A DNA stretch of 64,000 nucleotides. Source: Marinibacterium anthonyi. GTDB taxonomy: Bacteria; Pseudomonadota; Alphaproteobacteria; Rhodobacterales; Rhodobacteraceae. Below are positions 8,048-17,024 of this stretch, piece by piece (within the stretch, counting starts at the first letter, position 1; every line of letters starts with the position of its first letter). The notes under the pieces are model-generated. The model did not search any database and had not been told where the DNA came from. It saw only the letters and a list, made by a program, of their open reading frames with translations. The translations under genes and the position numbers were made by a program. Location of the stretch: NCBI GenBank assembly GCA_003217735.2, contig CP031585.1, forward strand, positions 979,501 through 1,043,500, written 5' to 3'.

Positions 8048-9700
8048 ATGGCCGAGATTGAACGCGAAGCGATGGAAGTGGATGTCGTCATCGTAGGGGC
8101 GGGGCCCGCGGGCCTGTCCGCCGCGATCCGATTGAAACAGCTGGACGAGGATCTGGCCGTTGTCGTGCTTGAAAAAGGGTCCGAAGTCGGCGCGCATATC
8201 CTGTCGGGTGCCGTTCTGGACCCCTGCGGCCTGGACGCGCTGATCCCCGACTGGAAGGAAAAGGGCGCGCCGCTGAACGTGCCGGTGAAGGACGACAACT
8301 TCTACATGCTGGGCGAGGCGGGCGGCATCCGCATTCCCAACTGGCCGATGCCCAAGCTGATGAACAACCACGGCAATTACATCGTTTCGATGGGCAATGT
8401 CTGCCGCTGGATGGCCGAACAGGCCGAGGCCCTGGGCGTCGAGATCTTTCCCGGCATGGCCTGTTCGGAACTGGTCTATGACGAAAACGGCGGCGTGAAG
8501 GGCGTGGTCGCCGGCGAATTCGGCAAGAATCCCGACGGCACGCCGGGGCCGAATTACGAACCGGGGATGGAACTGCACGGCAAGTACGTGTTCCTGTCCG
8601 AAGGCGTGCGCGGGTCGCTGTCCAAGGAAGTGATCGCGAAATACGACCTCTCCGATGGCCACGAGCCGCAGAAATTCGGCCTTGGCATGAAGGAAATCTG
8701 GGAAATCGACCCCGCCAAGCACAAGGAAGGGTCCGTCACCCACACGATGGGCTGGCCGCTGGGGTCCAACGCGGGTGGTGGGTCGTTCATCTACCACGCT
8801 GAAAACAATCAGGTCTTCATCGGCTTCGTCGTCCACCTGAACTACAAGAACCCGTACCTGTACCCCTACATGGAATTCCAGCGGTTCAAGCATCACCCGA
8901 TGGTGGCCGAGCTGCTGAAGGGCGGCAAGCGCATCGCCTACGGCGCGCGCGCGATTTCCGAAGGCGGGTACCAGTCTATGCCCAAGATGGTCGCGCCGGG
9001 CGTGGCGCTGCTGGGCTGTTCGGTCGGCATGGTCAACGTGCCGCGCATCAAGGGCAACCACAACGCGATGCTGTCGGGCAAGGCGGCTGCCGAGGCCGCC
9101 CATGCGGCGATCCAGGCCGGCCGGTCGGGTGACGAGCTGACGGCCTATGAAACGGACGTGCGGACCGGCGCCATCGGCCAGGACCTCAAGAAGGTGCGCA
9201 ACGTCAAGCCGCTGTGGTCGCATTACGGCCTGCCGGCCTCGCTGACGCTGGGCGGGTTCGACATGTGGACGAACGAATTGTTCGGCGCGTCGATCTTCGG
9301 CACGCTGAAACATGGCGAGACGGACGCGGCGGCCACCCGCCAGGCGACCAGTTTCGAACCGATCGATTACCCGAAACCGGACGGCGTGCTCAGCTTCGAC
9401 CGGCTGACCAACGTGAGCTTCGCGATGACGAACCACGAGGAAAGCCAGCCCTGCCACCTGCAGCTGAAGGACCCGCATGTGCCGATCGTCGTGAACCTGC
9501 CGGCCTACGCGGAACCGGCGCAGCGCTACTGCCCCGCCGGCGTCTACGAGGTGGTCAAGGAAGACGGCAAGGAGCCACGCTTCGTGATCAACTTCCAGAA
9601 CTGCGTCCACTGCAAGACCTGCGACATCAAGGACCCCAGCCAGAACATCAACTGGACGGTGCCCCAGGGCGGCGACGGGCCGAATTATCCCAACATGTGA
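8048..9700 (+). CDS. Electron-transfer flavoprotein-ubiquinone oxidoreductase (ETF-QO)
   Basis: This membrane-associated flavoprotein takes electrons from ETF, reduced by acyl-CoA and related dehydrogenases, and passes them to ubiquinone. The 550-residue length is normal. The FAD-binding GAGPAGLSAA is at 17-26, and the C-terminal 4Fe-4S domain has Cys495, Cys519, Cys522 and Cys525 (NCVHCKTCDIKDP). Start ATG 8048. In an organism with the EMC pathway its donors probably include methylsuccinyl-CoA dehydrogenase as well as beta-oxidation enzymes; that link is inference. Confidence 0.95.
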   Translation: MAEIEREAMEVDVVIVGAGPAGLSAAIRLKQLDEDLAVVVLEKGSEVGAHILSGAVLDPCGLDALIPDWKEKGAPLNVPVKDDNFYMLGEAGGIRIPNWPMPKLMNNHGNYIVSMGNVCRWMAEQAEALGVEIFPGMACSELVYDENGGVKGVVAGEFGKNPDGTPGPNYEPGMELHGKYVFLSEGVRGSLSKEVIAKYDLSDGHEPQKFGLGMKEIWEIDPAKHKEGSVTHTMGWPLGSNAGGGSFIYHAENNQVFIGFVVHLNYKNPYLYPYMEFQRFKHHPMVAELLKGGKRIAYGARAISEGGYQSMPKMVAPGVALLGCSVGMVNVPRIKGNHNAMLSGKAAAEAAHAAIQAGRSGDELTAYETDVRTGAIGQDLKKVRNVKPLWSHYGLPASLTLGGFDMWTNELFGASIFGTLKHGETDAAATRQATSFEPIDYPKPDGVLSFDRLTNVSFAMTNHEESQPCHLQLKDPHVPIVVNLPAYAEPAQRYCPAGVYEVVKEDGKEPRFVINFQNCVHCKTCDIKDPSQNINWTVPQGGDGPNYPNM

Positions 9701-9706
9701 AACCGG

Positions 9707-9726
9707 GCGGGGCAGGTGTGCCCCGC
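9707..9726 (+). terminator. Hairpin after the ETF-QO gene
   Basis: Perfect 8-bp stem GCGGGGCA-GGTG-TGCCCCGC begins six bases after the ETF-QO stop codon. No T-run follows, so it may be a Rho-dependent or stability hairpin rather than a classical terminator. Confidence 0.45.
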
Positions 9727-9917
9727 GCCACCGGCCGGACGCGGGCAGCAGCGGGGTGACCCGGCCCCGCGCCGGCCGTGCGCCCGCCCTGCAAGGGGCA
9801 GAAACGCCGAAACGCGGCGGGAAAGCGCGGAAGTGATGCGCCGCGGCCACGGTGCCCATTGCGCGCACCGCGCCGATTCTTTAGCCTCACAGCCATCAAA
9901 ATAAGAGGCAGTCTATC

Positions 9918-11639
9918 GTGAGTGTGTTGACCCTGTCCCGCGCGGCGATCGCGGGCCTTATGATCGGTGCCATGGCGCCCCGGATCGCCCCCGCCGAAAC
10001 ATCCGCAGGCGCCTATCTCGCGGCCCGCGTCGCGCTGTTCAACAGCGACTTCGCCCAGGCGGCCAGCTACTACACCCAGGCCCTGGCCCGCGATCCCGGC
10101 AATGCCACGCTGATGGAACGCGTGGTCACCGCCCAGCTGGCCATGGGCCACGTCGCCGAAGCACTGCCCGTCGCCCGCCGCATGGAAGAACTTGGTCTCG
10201 TCAGCCAGATGGCCAACATGGTCATCATCGCCGACAAGATCGGCCAGGGCGATTACGAGGCCTTGCTGTCCCGCGCCACCGAAGACCAGGGCGTCAGCCC
10301 GCTGGTCGACGGCCTGATGCTGGGCTGGGCCTACATGGGCACCGGATCCGTCGCCAAGGCGCTGGAGCAATTCGACAAGCTGGCCCAGGACGACGGTCTG
10401 CGCGGCTTTGCCATGTATCACAAGGCCCTCGCGCTGGCCTCGGTCGGGGATTTCGAAGGGGCCGAGGCGATCTTTTCGGACACCTCCGGCGGCACCGCCA
10501 TCCTGTCGCGCCGCGCCGCGCTCGCCTATGCCGAGGTCCTGTCGCAGCTCGAACGCGATGGCGATGCGGCCGACATGCTGCGCGACGCCTTCGGCCCCGG
10601 CGCCGACCCGGCCGTCACCGCCCTGATCCAGCGCCTGGATGCCGGCGAAACGCTGCCCTTCACCCATGTCCGGTCCGCCCGCGACGGCATGGCCGAAATC
10701 TTCTTTTCCATCGCCGTGGTGCTGAACGGCGAAACCGCGTCGGAATACGCGCTGATCTATGCCCGCATGGCCAGCTACCTGCGCCCCGACCACATCGACG
10801 CGATGCTGCTGGGCGCCGAACTGCTGGACGAGGCCGGCCAGAACGACCTGGCCGTCGCCGCCTACAAGCAGGTCCCCAAGGACAGCCCCGATTTCCACGC
10901 CGCCGAACTGGGCCGGGCCGAGGCGCTGCGCCGCGCCGGCAAGCCCGACGCCGCGATCGAGGTGCTGGAACAGCTGGCACTCGCCTATCCCGACCAGGCG
11001 TCGGTGCAATCCGCCCTCGGCGGGCTGTTCCGCGAGCAGGAAGATTACGCCTCCGCCGCCAAGGCTTATGACCGCGCGATCGACCTGACACCGGAAACCG
11101 GCCGCAACCTGTGGTTCCTGCTGTATGCCCGGGGCATCAGCCACGAACGCCTGGGCAACTGGCCCGAGGCCGAGGCCGATTTCCGCACCGCGCTGGACCT
11201 GAACCCGGAACAGCCGCAGGTGCTGAACTATCTCGGCTATTCCATGGTCGAGAAGCAGGAAAACCTGGACGAGGCGCTGGACATGATCCGCCGCGCCGTC
11301 GCCGCGCGCCCCGACAGCGGCTATATCGTCGACAGTCTCGGCTGGGTGCTCTACCGCCTCGGCCGCTACAAGGAAGCCGTCGGCAACATGGAAACCGCCG
11401 TCGAACTGATGCCGGTCGATGCCGTCGTCAACGATCACCTGGGCGATGTCTACTGGGCAGTGGGCCGCAAGCTCGAAGCCGAATTCCAATGGCGCCGGGC
11501 ACTCTCCTTCATCGACCCCTCCGATCCCGACAGCGAAGCCGACCCCGACCGGATCCGCCGCAAGCTGGACGTCGGGCTTGACCAGGTCCTGTCCGAGGAA
11601 GGCGCCCCGCCGATCAAATTCGCGAATGACGAAGGCTGA
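9918..11639 (+). CDS. Exported TPR-repeat protein
   Basis: A 573-residue protein with an N-terminal export-type signal (hydrophobic residues about 8-22, ending near RIAPAET) and many tetratricopeptide repeats through its length, for example around residues 28-60, 345-385 and 390-480 ([20 protein letters not shown]). TPR proteins of this size in alphaproteobacteria act as periplasmic or lipoprotein-like scaffolds; the partner is unknown. Start GTG 9918. Its last 14 nt overlap ispE, so the two are probably cotranscribed. Confidence 0.85.
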   Translation: MSVLTLSRAAIAGLMIGAMAPRIAPAETSAGAYLAARVALFNSDFAQAASYYTQALARDPGNATLMERVVTAQLAMGHVAEALPVARRMEELGLVSQMANMVIIADKIGQGDYEALLSRATEDQGVSPLVDGLMLGWAYMGTGSVAKALEQFDKLAQDDGLRGFAMYHKALALASVGDFEGAEAIFSDTSGGTAILSRRAALAYAEVLSQLERDGDAADMLRDAFGPGADPAVTALIQRLDAGETLPFTHVRSARDGMAEIFFSIAVVLNGETASEYALIYARMASYLRPDHIDAMLLGAELLDEAGQNDLAVAAYKQVPKDSPDFHAAELGRAEALRRAGKPDAAIEVLEQLALAYPDQASVQSALGGLFREQEDYASAAKAYDRAIDLTPETGRNLWFLLYARGISHERLGNWPEAEADFRTALDLNPEQPQVLNYLGYSMVEKQENLDEALDMIRRAVAARPDSGYIVDSLGWVLYRLGRYKEAVGNMETAVELMPVDAVVNDHLGDVYWAVGRKLEAEFQWRRALSFIDPSDPDSEADPDRIRRKLDVGLDQVLSEEGAPPIKFANDEG

Positions 11640-12474
11640 GGTCCAGGTCTTCGCCCCGGCCAAGGTCAACCTGACGCTGCATGTGACCGGCCGTCGCGAC
11701 GACGGCTATCACCTGCTTGATTCCCTGGTGGTCTTCGCCGATGTCGGCGACACGATCACCGTGACCCCGGCCGATGCGCTCAGCCTCGCCATCGACGGCC
11801 CCGAGGCCGGTTCCCTGGCCGCCGACGTGGTGGCGCGGGACGACAACCTCGTCCTGCGCGCCGCCCGGTTCCTGGACCCCGGGCGCGGCGCGGCCATCAC
11901 CCTGACCAAGCGCCTGCCGGTGGCCTCCGGCATCGGCGGCGGCTCGGCCGATGCCGCGGCCACGCTGCGCGCCCTGTCGACCCTCTGGGATGTCCCCCTG
12001 CCTGCGCCCGAGGCCACGGCGCCCCTGGGCGCCGACGTCCCCGTCTGCCTGCGCGGCGGGCCCGTCCGCATGCAGGGCATCGGCGCGCATCTCACGCCGC
12101 TGCCCCCCTTGCCCCCGCTCGACATCCTGCTGGTCAACCCGCGCATCGCCACCTCAACCGGCGCGGTCTTTCGCGGCATGGGCTCCTGCATCAACCCGCC
12201 CATGACCGACATGCCCCCGTCCGACCTTCCGGGCCTCGCCGCCTGGCTGAAGCACCAGCGCAACGACCTGGCGCCAGCGGCCATGGCCGCCACGTTCGAA
12301 ATAGCCGATCTCCTGGCCACGCTGGAAACGCTCGCACCGCTGCACAGCGCCATGTCCGGCTCCGGCGCCACCTGCTTTGCGCTCTTCCCGCGCGACGGCT
12401 CCGCCGCCGCCGCACAGGACGCAATCCGCGCCAGCCACCCGCATTGGTGGAGCGCGCACGCCGCCGTCCTCTGA
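11626..12474 (+). CDS. ispE: 4-diphosphocytidyl-2-C-methyl-D-erythritol kinase IspE
   Basis: IspE phosphorylates CDP-methylerythritol in the MEP isoprenoid pathway. The 282-residue GHMP kinase has APAKVNL (10-16), the ATP-binding loop [15 protein letters not shown] (98-112), GADVPVCL (135-142) and the C-terminal [11 protein letters not shown]. The ATG at 11626 lies inside the end of the TPR gene. The convergent neighbour makes polyprenyl diphosphate, a later product of the same pathway. Confidence 0.95.
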   Translation: MTKAEVQVFAPAKVNLTLHVTGRRDDGYHLLDSLVVFADVGDTITVTPADALSLAIDGPEAGSLAADVVARDDNLVLRAARFLDPGRGAAITLTKRLPVASGIGGGSADAAATLRALSTLWDVPLPAPEATAPLGADVPVCLRGGPVRMQGIGAHLTPLPPLPPLDILLVNPRIATSTGAVFRGMGSCINPPMTDMPPSDLPGLAAWLKHQRNDLAPAAMAATFEIADLLATLETLAPLHSAMSGSGATCFALFPRDGSAAAAQDAIRASHPHWWSAHAAVL

Positions 12475-12481
12475 CGACCCA

Positions 12482-12549
12482 CATCTTCTTCTTGGTGAAA
12501 ATACCTCGGGGGAGTCCTCCAGCGGAGGACGGGGGCAGCGCCCCCAAAA
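12482..12549 (-). repeat. Dispersed intergenic repeat, family A, copy 1
   Basis: Read on the minus strand the element has a GGGGGC-GCT-GCCCCC hairpin (12531-12545), a second hairpin GTCCTCC-GCT-GGAGGAC (12514-12530), then the tail CCCCCGAGGTATTTTCACC followed by AAGAAGAAGAT. It begins just after the stop of the polyprenyl synthase gene and fills the gap to ispE. The same three-part layout occurs at 34462-34535. Confidence 0.7.
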
Positions 12550-12554
12550 CCCGG

Positions 12555-13553
12555 TCAGTTCAGCCGCGACACCACGTAATCGGCCAGATCCGAAAGCATC
12601 CCGCGCAGCGGCTGATCCGGCAGCACCTCAAGCGACCGGCGCGCCCTGGCTGCCCAGTCATGGGCCGTGACCTTGGTGCTTTCCAACGTGCCGTGCGCCC
12701 GCATCAGCTCCAGTGCCGTGGCCAGGTCGCCCTCTTCCTGCTTGCCCCGCTCGATGCAGCGCACCCAGAACGCCCGTTCCTGCTCGCTTCCGGCCGCAAC
12801 GGCGCGGATCACCGGCAGGGTCAGCTTGCGCTCGCGGAAATCGTCGCCGACGTTCTTGCCGGTGGCGGAACTGTCGCCCTGGTAATCCAGCAGGTCGTCG
12901 GCGATCTGGAACGCGATCCCCAGCGCATCGCCATAGTCGCGCAGCGCATCCACCTGTTCTTCCGGCGCTCCGGCGATCACGCCGCCCACCTCGCAGGCCG
13001 CCGCGAACAGCGCCGCGGTCTTGCCGCGCACCACCTGCAGGTAGATGTCCTCGTTCGTCTTCAGATCCTGCGCCGCGGTCAGCTGCAGCACCTCGCCCTC
13101 GGAAATCGTGGCCGAGGCGTTGGACAGGATGTTCAGCACCCGCATCGACCCGGTTTCGGTCATCAGCTGAAAGGACCGCGCCAGCAGGTAATCCCCCACC
13201 AGCACCGAAGACTTGTTGTCCCACAGAAGGTTCGCCGTCGGCCGCCCGCGCCGCTGGGCGCTTTCGTCGACCACGTCGTCATGCAGCAGGGTGGCGGTAT
13301 GGATGAACTCCACCGTCGCCGCCAGCTTGACCGCGTTGTCGCCGTCATGGCCGCACAGCTTCGCCGCGGCGAGCGTCAGCATCGGCCGCAGCCGCTTGCC
13401 GCCGGCCTCGACCAGGTGCGCGGTGATCTCGGGGATACGGGGGGCGTGGTCCGACACCATCCGGGTGCGGATCAGCGCGTCCACTGCTTTCATGTCCTCG
13501 CGCAGCGTCTCGGCCAGACGATCATGCGGCTTGGAAATTGTGACCTGGTCCAT
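12555..13553 (-). CDS. Long-chain polyprenyl (octa/decaprenyl) diphosphate synthase
   Basis: Trans-prenyltransferase that builds the ubiquinone side chain from IPP. The 332 residues carry both aspartate-rich motifs: LLHDDVVDE (first DDxxD at 92-96) and IADDLLDYQGD (219-223), plus GGKRLRP at 51-57. Chain length cannot be read with certainty; relatives in Rhodobacterales make the decaprenyl chain of Q10. The start MDQVTISKP (ATG 13551-13553) fits family length; the open frame runs further upstream across the divergent DUF2007 gene and that part is not used. Confidence 0.92.
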   Translation of the reverse strand: MDQVTISKPHDRLAETLREDMKAVDALIRTRMVSDHAPRIPEITAHLVEAGGKRLRPMLTLAAAKLCGHDGDNAVKLAATVEFIHTATLLHDDVVDESAQRRGRPTANLLWDNKSSVLVGDYLLARSFQLMTETGSMRVLNILSNASATISEGEVLQLTAAQDLKTNEDIYLQVVRGKTAALFAAACEVGGVIAGAPEEQVDALRDYGDALGIAFQIADDLLDYQGDSSATGKNVGDDFRERKLTLPVIRAVAAGSEQERAFWVRCIERGKQEEGDLATALELMRAHGTLESTKVTAHDWAARARRSLEVLPDQPLRGMLSDLADYVVSRLN

Positions 13554-13607
13554 CGCGCCCTTGTACACGGCTCGACAAACCCCGATCCGTGCCCTTACAT
13601 CCATCCC

Positions 13608-13823
13608 ATGAAAGAGCTTCTGCGCAGCACCGACCCGACGATCATGGCCTTTGCAACCGCCCTTCTTGATGGGGAGGATATAGAGTGCTTTCAGATGGAC
13701 GTAAACATGAGCATCCTCGAAGGCGGTATCGGCGTATTTCCGCGCCGCCTGATGGTGCGTGAGCAAGATTACGACGCCGCCCTGACGGTGATCACCGACA
13801 ATGGAATCGACACCGGGCAGTGA
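13608..13823 (+). CDS. DUF2007 family small protein
   Basis: A 71-residue protein, MKELLRSTDPTIMAFATALL onward, with the DUF2007 layout: a short domain containing CFQMDVNMSILEG and the ending YDAALTVITDNG. The family is annotated as putative signal-transducing but no function is established. It is divergent from the polyprenyl synthase (54-nt gap) and overlaps the methyltransferase by GTGA, so the two are coupled. Confidence 0.85.
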   Translation: MKELLRSTDPTIMAFATALLDGEDIECFQMDVNMSILEGGIGVFPRRLMVREQDYDAALTVITDNGIDTGQ

Positions 13824-14587
13824 CGCAGTTCCCCGACGAGGATCTCAGCCGTGACGCCTTTCTGGGCGGCAAGCTGTTCCTTTATCAGCCAAAATCCGGA
13901 TACAGGGCCGGTGTCGACCCGGTTCTTCTGGCCGCGTCCGTCGCGGCGAAACCCGGCGACCGGGTGCTTGACCTCGGGTGCGGGGCAGGGGCGGCGGTGC
14001 TGTGTCTGGGCACGCGGGTGCCGGGTCTGCACCTGCACGGGATCGAGGTTCAGCCGGGCTATGCCGCGCTTGCCCGACGAAATGCCGCGGAAGCCGGACT
14101 GCACATCGACGTGATCGATGCCGATCTGACCGCCCCACCGCCCGAGCTTCGCAAGATGACCTTCCATCACATCCTTGCGAACCCGCCCTATTTCGACCCG
14201 ACCGCGCGCATTCCTGCCGCTGACCCGGGGCGCGAGCGGGGATTGGCCGAGGTCGCGCCGCTGTCCGCCTGGGTCGATTTCGCCGCCCGCCGGCTGCATC
14301 CGCGGGGCTGGCTGCATGTCATCCAACGCACCGCGCGGCTGCCCGATCTGCTGGTCGCGTCACAGGGAAAACTGGGCTCGATCGAGGTGCTGCCGCTGGC
14401 CGCGCGCTTGGGCCGGACGCCCGAACACGTCATATTTCGCGCGCGCAAGGACGGCCGCGCGCCGTTCCGTCTGCACGCCCCGATGATTCTTCACGAAGGC
14501 ATGAAACACCTGTCGGATGCTGAAGATTACAGCGCCGAAATCGATGGCATTTTACGTAGGGGCAACATGTTGACGTGGCCGGTCTGA
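13820..14587 (+). CDS. TrmN6-like tRNA (adenine-N6) methyltransferase
   Basis: Class I SAM-dependent methyltransferase of 255 residues related to YfiC/TrmN6, which methylates A37 of tRNA1(Val). The SAM motif DLGCGAG is at 51-57 and the catalytic NPPYF at 121-125, typical of N6-adenine methyltransferases. GTG 13820 overlaps the DUF2007 stop by GTGA. The tRNA target is inferred from family; another small-domain N-methyltransferase role is possible. Confidence 0.85.
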   Translation: MTQFPDEDLSRDAFLGGKLFLYQPKSGYRAGVDPVLLAASVAAKPGDRVLDLGCGAGAAVLCLGTRVPGLHLHGIEVQPGYAALARRNAAEAGLHIDVIDADLTAPPPELRKMTFHHILANPPYFDPTARIPAADPGRERGLAEVAPLSAWVDFAARRLHPRGWLHVIQRTARLPDLLVASQGKLGSIEVLPLAARLGRTPEHVIFRARKDGRAPFRLHAPMILHEGMKHLSDAEDYSAEIDGILRRGNMLTWPV

Positions 14588-14605
14588 AACCTGCTTTGTC
14601 TGGTG

Positions 14606-14652
14606 TCTGTCATAATTTTGTTGCGTCTGACGCGTGACAGGCGATTTTTTTT
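14606..14652 (+). terminator. Possible terminator after the methyltransferase gene
   Basis: CTGTCA (14607-14612) pairs with TGACAG (14635-14640), enclosing a small GCGTC-T-GACGC hairpin, and is followed by a run of eight T (14645-14652). The loop is long, so the call is tentative. It would separate the methyltransferase from the DUF465 gene. Confidence 0.4.
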
Positions 14653-14694
14653 ATGCTCCGATGAACCTGTCCAGGCCAGAAAAGGAGATACTGT

Positions 14695-14859
14695 ATGACT
14701 CTCAGCACGCATATTTCTGAACTGAAACGCAAGCATCAGAGCTTGAGCGACAAGGTGGAGGAAGCGCAGCGCGCGCCCGGTATTGATGCGCTTCATGTAG
14801 CCCATCTGAAGAAACAGAAGCTCCGGTTGAAGGAAGAGATAGAGCGACTGTCGAGTTAA
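14695..14859 (+). CDS. DUF465 (YdcH-like) miniprotein
   Basis: A 54-residue protein, MTLSTHISELKRKHQSLSDK onward, with an all-helical charged pattern and the DUF465 signature: an E-x-L-x-x-[KR]-H-x-x-L start and a K-K-x-K-L-x-L-K-[ED] end. The function of DUF465 is unknown. A strong AAGGAG (14682-14687) precedes the ATG. Its stop TAA shares the sequence TTAA with the stop of the convergent EamA gene. Confidence 0.85.
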   Translation: MTLSTHISELKRKHQSLSDKVEEAQRAPGIDALHVAHLKKQKLRLKEEIERLSS

Positions 14860-15731
14860 CGACGAAAGCTGGCTCGGGCTGCGGTCAACGCGCCTCCGGT
14901 GATGAGGAGGGTTGCGATGACCAGGGACCAGCCCGGGTCCGCCACGCCGGCAAGGACCAGGATCAGGGTCGACAGCAACGGCGCGGCATAGGACGACGTC
15001 CCCAGAAGCTGGATATCCCCCCGCTTCACACCGATATCCCACACGTAGAACGCCAGCCCCACGGGACCCAGCCCAAGGCCGATGGTCGCCGCCCAGGCGC
15101 CCGTCGTACCCGGCCAGACGGTGTCTTCCAGCACCAGGTGCAGCCCCGCCGACAACACGGCCGTGGCCAGGCAGAACACGGCGACCGACGCTGTCGGCGC
15201 GGTGCCGATCCGCCTCGACAGGACCGAATAGCCGGACCAGGTCAGCGCGCACAGCAACGCCAGGCCATAACCCGGCAGATAGGCGGCATCGAACCCCCTG
15301 GACCCGCCCGAGATCAGCAGCGCCGCGCCGGCAAACCCCAGCAGGCCGCCGATGATGTGCCCCTTGCGCAGCGATTCCCCCGGCAGCAGCCCGGAAAACA
15401 GGATGATCAGCAGCGGCCAAAGATAGGCGATCAGCCCCGCTTCGGCCGCGGGCGCCAGGCGCAGGGCCGAAAAGTACAGCGCGTGATATCCGAAAAGCCC
15501 AATCGTGCCAAAGATATAGACCCGCAGCGGCACCCGCGCCAATTGCTGCAACCCGCCTGTCGCCGCCGTCCAGATCAACCCCAGAACGCCCCCGATGGCA
15601 AAGCAGATCGCGTTCAGCAGCAGCGGCGGCGTCGGCGCCGACGCCACGGTCAGCACCGCCAGCAGCGCCCAAAGCAAAACGGCCACAAAGCCGATCAGGG
15701 TGGCCTGCCGGCGCGCAAGGGAGGATGTCAT
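14856..15731 (-). CDS. EamA-domain (DMT superfamily) transporter, YddG-like
   Basis: A 291-residue inner-membrane protein with about ten hydrophobic segments and the two-EamA-repeat layout of drug/metabolite transporters. The central LRLAPAAEAGLIAYLWPLLI stretch resembles the YddG subgroup, which exports aromatic amino acids. Its start codon overlaps the LysR stop by one base (TGATG), so it is coupled to that regulator. Substrate is unproven. Confidence 0.85.
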   Translation of the reverse strand: MTSSLARRQATLIGFVAVLLWALLAVLTVASAPTPPLLLNAICFAIGGVLGLIWTAATGGLQQLARVPLRVYIFGTIGLFGYHALYFSALRLAPAAEAGLIAYLWPLLIILFSGLLPGESLRKGHIIGGLLGFAGAALLISGGSRGFDAAYLPGYGLALLCALTWSGYSVLSRRIGTAPTASVAVFCLATAVLSAGLHLVLEDTVWPGTTGAWAATIGLGLGPVGLAFYVWDIGVKRGDIQLLGTSSYAAPLLSTLILVLAGVADPGWSLVIATLLITGGALTAARASFRR

Positions 15732-16675
15732 CAGGGGGCCACGTCTTCGGTCGGAATGATGGTCAGGGCGTCCGACACCTTGGCCGTCTTGTCAATCTCG
15801 GACAGCATCCAATCGCGAAAGGCGGCGATCGCCGGGCGATGCTCGGTCCCCTTGGGGCACAGGAACCGGAACTGCGCCTGCGGTTTCAGCGCCACCTTGA
15901 ACGGCGCCACCAGCCGGCCTTCGTGCAGGTCCTTGATCACCAGCGCCCGCCGCCCCAGCGCCACGCCGCCCCCCGCCAGCGCCGCATCGACCGCATGGTC
16001 GGCCTGGCTGAAATGGGTGCCGCCGGTGGGCACGTGATGCACGCCTACCGCCCGGAACCAGGCTGCCCAGTCACAGGGCGGATCCAGGAAATCCAGCGAA
16101 TCGTCCATCAGCAGCGGCGCGTGGACCAGGCTTTCGGGCGTCGGGAACCTTTCGGCCATGTCGGGCAGCATCACCGGCGTCACCCATTCGAAGGCCAGCG
16201 GCAGCGCGTACAGGTCCGGGTCCGACCCGTGGCCGAACCGGATCGCCACGTCGATCTCGTCCCGCTTGAAATCCATCACCCGTAAAGACGCCGAAAACCG
16301 CAGCTCGATCTCGGGATGGGCCTTGGCGAATTCGTAGAACCGGGGCGCCATCCACTTGGCGGTGAACCCGGGCCCGGCGGTCACGTTCAGCGTCCGGTCG
16401 TTGTGCACCCGCCGCGCCGCGCGCCAGGCCACCTGCAGCGCGCGAAACCCTTCCTCGGCCCCCGGCGCCAGGGCGCGACCTGCCTCCGTCAGTTCCACTG
16501 CCCGGTTCAGCCGGCGAAACAGCGGCTGGCCCAGGTGGTCCTCAAGCGCCTTGATCTGGAACGACAGGGCGGCGGGCGTGACCCCGATTTCTTCGGCGGC
16601 CTTGGCAAAGGACATGTGCCGCGCCGCGGCATCAAAGGCGCGCAAGGCGGTCAACGGGGGCAGGCGGTCGGGCAT
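15731..16675 (-). CDS. LysR-family regulator, GcvA-like
   Basis: A 314-residue LysR regulator: winged helix-turn-helix at about 18-62 (MSFAKAAEEIGVTPAALSFQ) and a periplasmic-binding-like effector domain. The N-terminal LPPLTALRAFDAAARHMSF is typical of the GcvA subgroup. It is cotranscribed with the EamA exporter and probably controls that operon in response to its substrate; LysR proteins usually bind upstream of their own gene, here the gap 16676-16787. Confidence 0.9.
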   Translation of the reverse strand: MPDRLPPLTALRAFDAAARHMSFAKAAEEIGVTPAALSFQIKALEDHLGQPLFRRLNRAVELTEAGRALAPGAEEGFRALQVAWRAARRVHNDRTLNVTAGPGFTAKWMAPRFYEFAKAHPEIELRFSASLRVMDFKRDEIDVAIRFGHGSDPDLYALPLAFEWVTPVMLPDMAERFPTPESLVHAPLLMDDSLDFLDPPCDWAAWFRAVGVHHVPTGGTHFSQADHAVDAALAGGGVALGRRALVIKDLHEGRLVAPFKVALKPQAQFRFLCPKGTEHRPAIAAFRDWMLSEIDKTAKVSDALTIIPTEDVAP

Positions 16676-16787
16676 GTCAGTTAAGCTCAGCTTGTCCGAA
16701 GGTTGCCGAAGTCTCGTTTGTACCCGTAAAGCGTGCGTCGCATAGTGGGCTCAGTCAAGGGAGGCTGACCCGAACAGGAGCATCGAC

Positions 16788-16949
16788 ATGCTGAACTATT
16801 CGAACGACCCGAAAGTGCGCGCCTATATCGACGCAGCCCATGCAGACCGCAGCCGCGCCATGACCGGCGCCGTCCGCAATTTCTTCCGTGCGCTCAACCC
16901 GGCCAACTGGGCACACAAAGGGCCGGCTCTGGTGAACCGGCCCTCCTGA
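16788..16949 (+). CDS. Hypothetical 53-residue miniprotein
   Basis: ATG CTG AAC TAT opens a 53-residue frame after a good AGGAG ribosome site (16775-16779). It is followed directly by a strong terminator, as expected for a monocistronic gene. The mid part, AHADRSRAMTGAVRNFFRAL, has the Arg-rich amphipathic pattern of short Rhodobacterales proteins resembling DUF1127 (YjiS-like), but I cannot assign it firmly. Function unknown. Confidence 0.6.
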   Translation: MLNYSNDPKVRAYIDAAHADRSRAMTGAVRNFFRALNPANWAHKGPALVNRPS

Positions 16950-16957
16950 GACTGGTG

Positions 16958-16977
16958 GGGCGCAACGGCGCCCTTTT
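16958..16977 (+). terminator. Rho-independent terminator
   Basis: Stem GGGCGC (16958-16963), loop AACG, GCGCCC (16968-16973), then TTTT. It lies nine bases after the miniprotein stop codon and also faces the convergent phaB 3' end. Confidence 0.75.
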
Positions 16978-17024
16978 GATATCTCGCGTACGTTCCCCGC
17001 GTACCCTCGCGACTGGCGGGTGGT

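Noticed and set aside
7016-9868. A 950-codon minus-strand frame opposite the ETF-QO gene and across greA
   Set aside because: Composition is Arg/His-rich shadow sequence, and it overlaps two well-supported genes.
12444-13607. Upstream extension of the DUF2007 frame across the polyprenyl synthase gene
   Set aside because: The extension is antisense to a well-supported enzyme; the family-sized start at 13608 is used.
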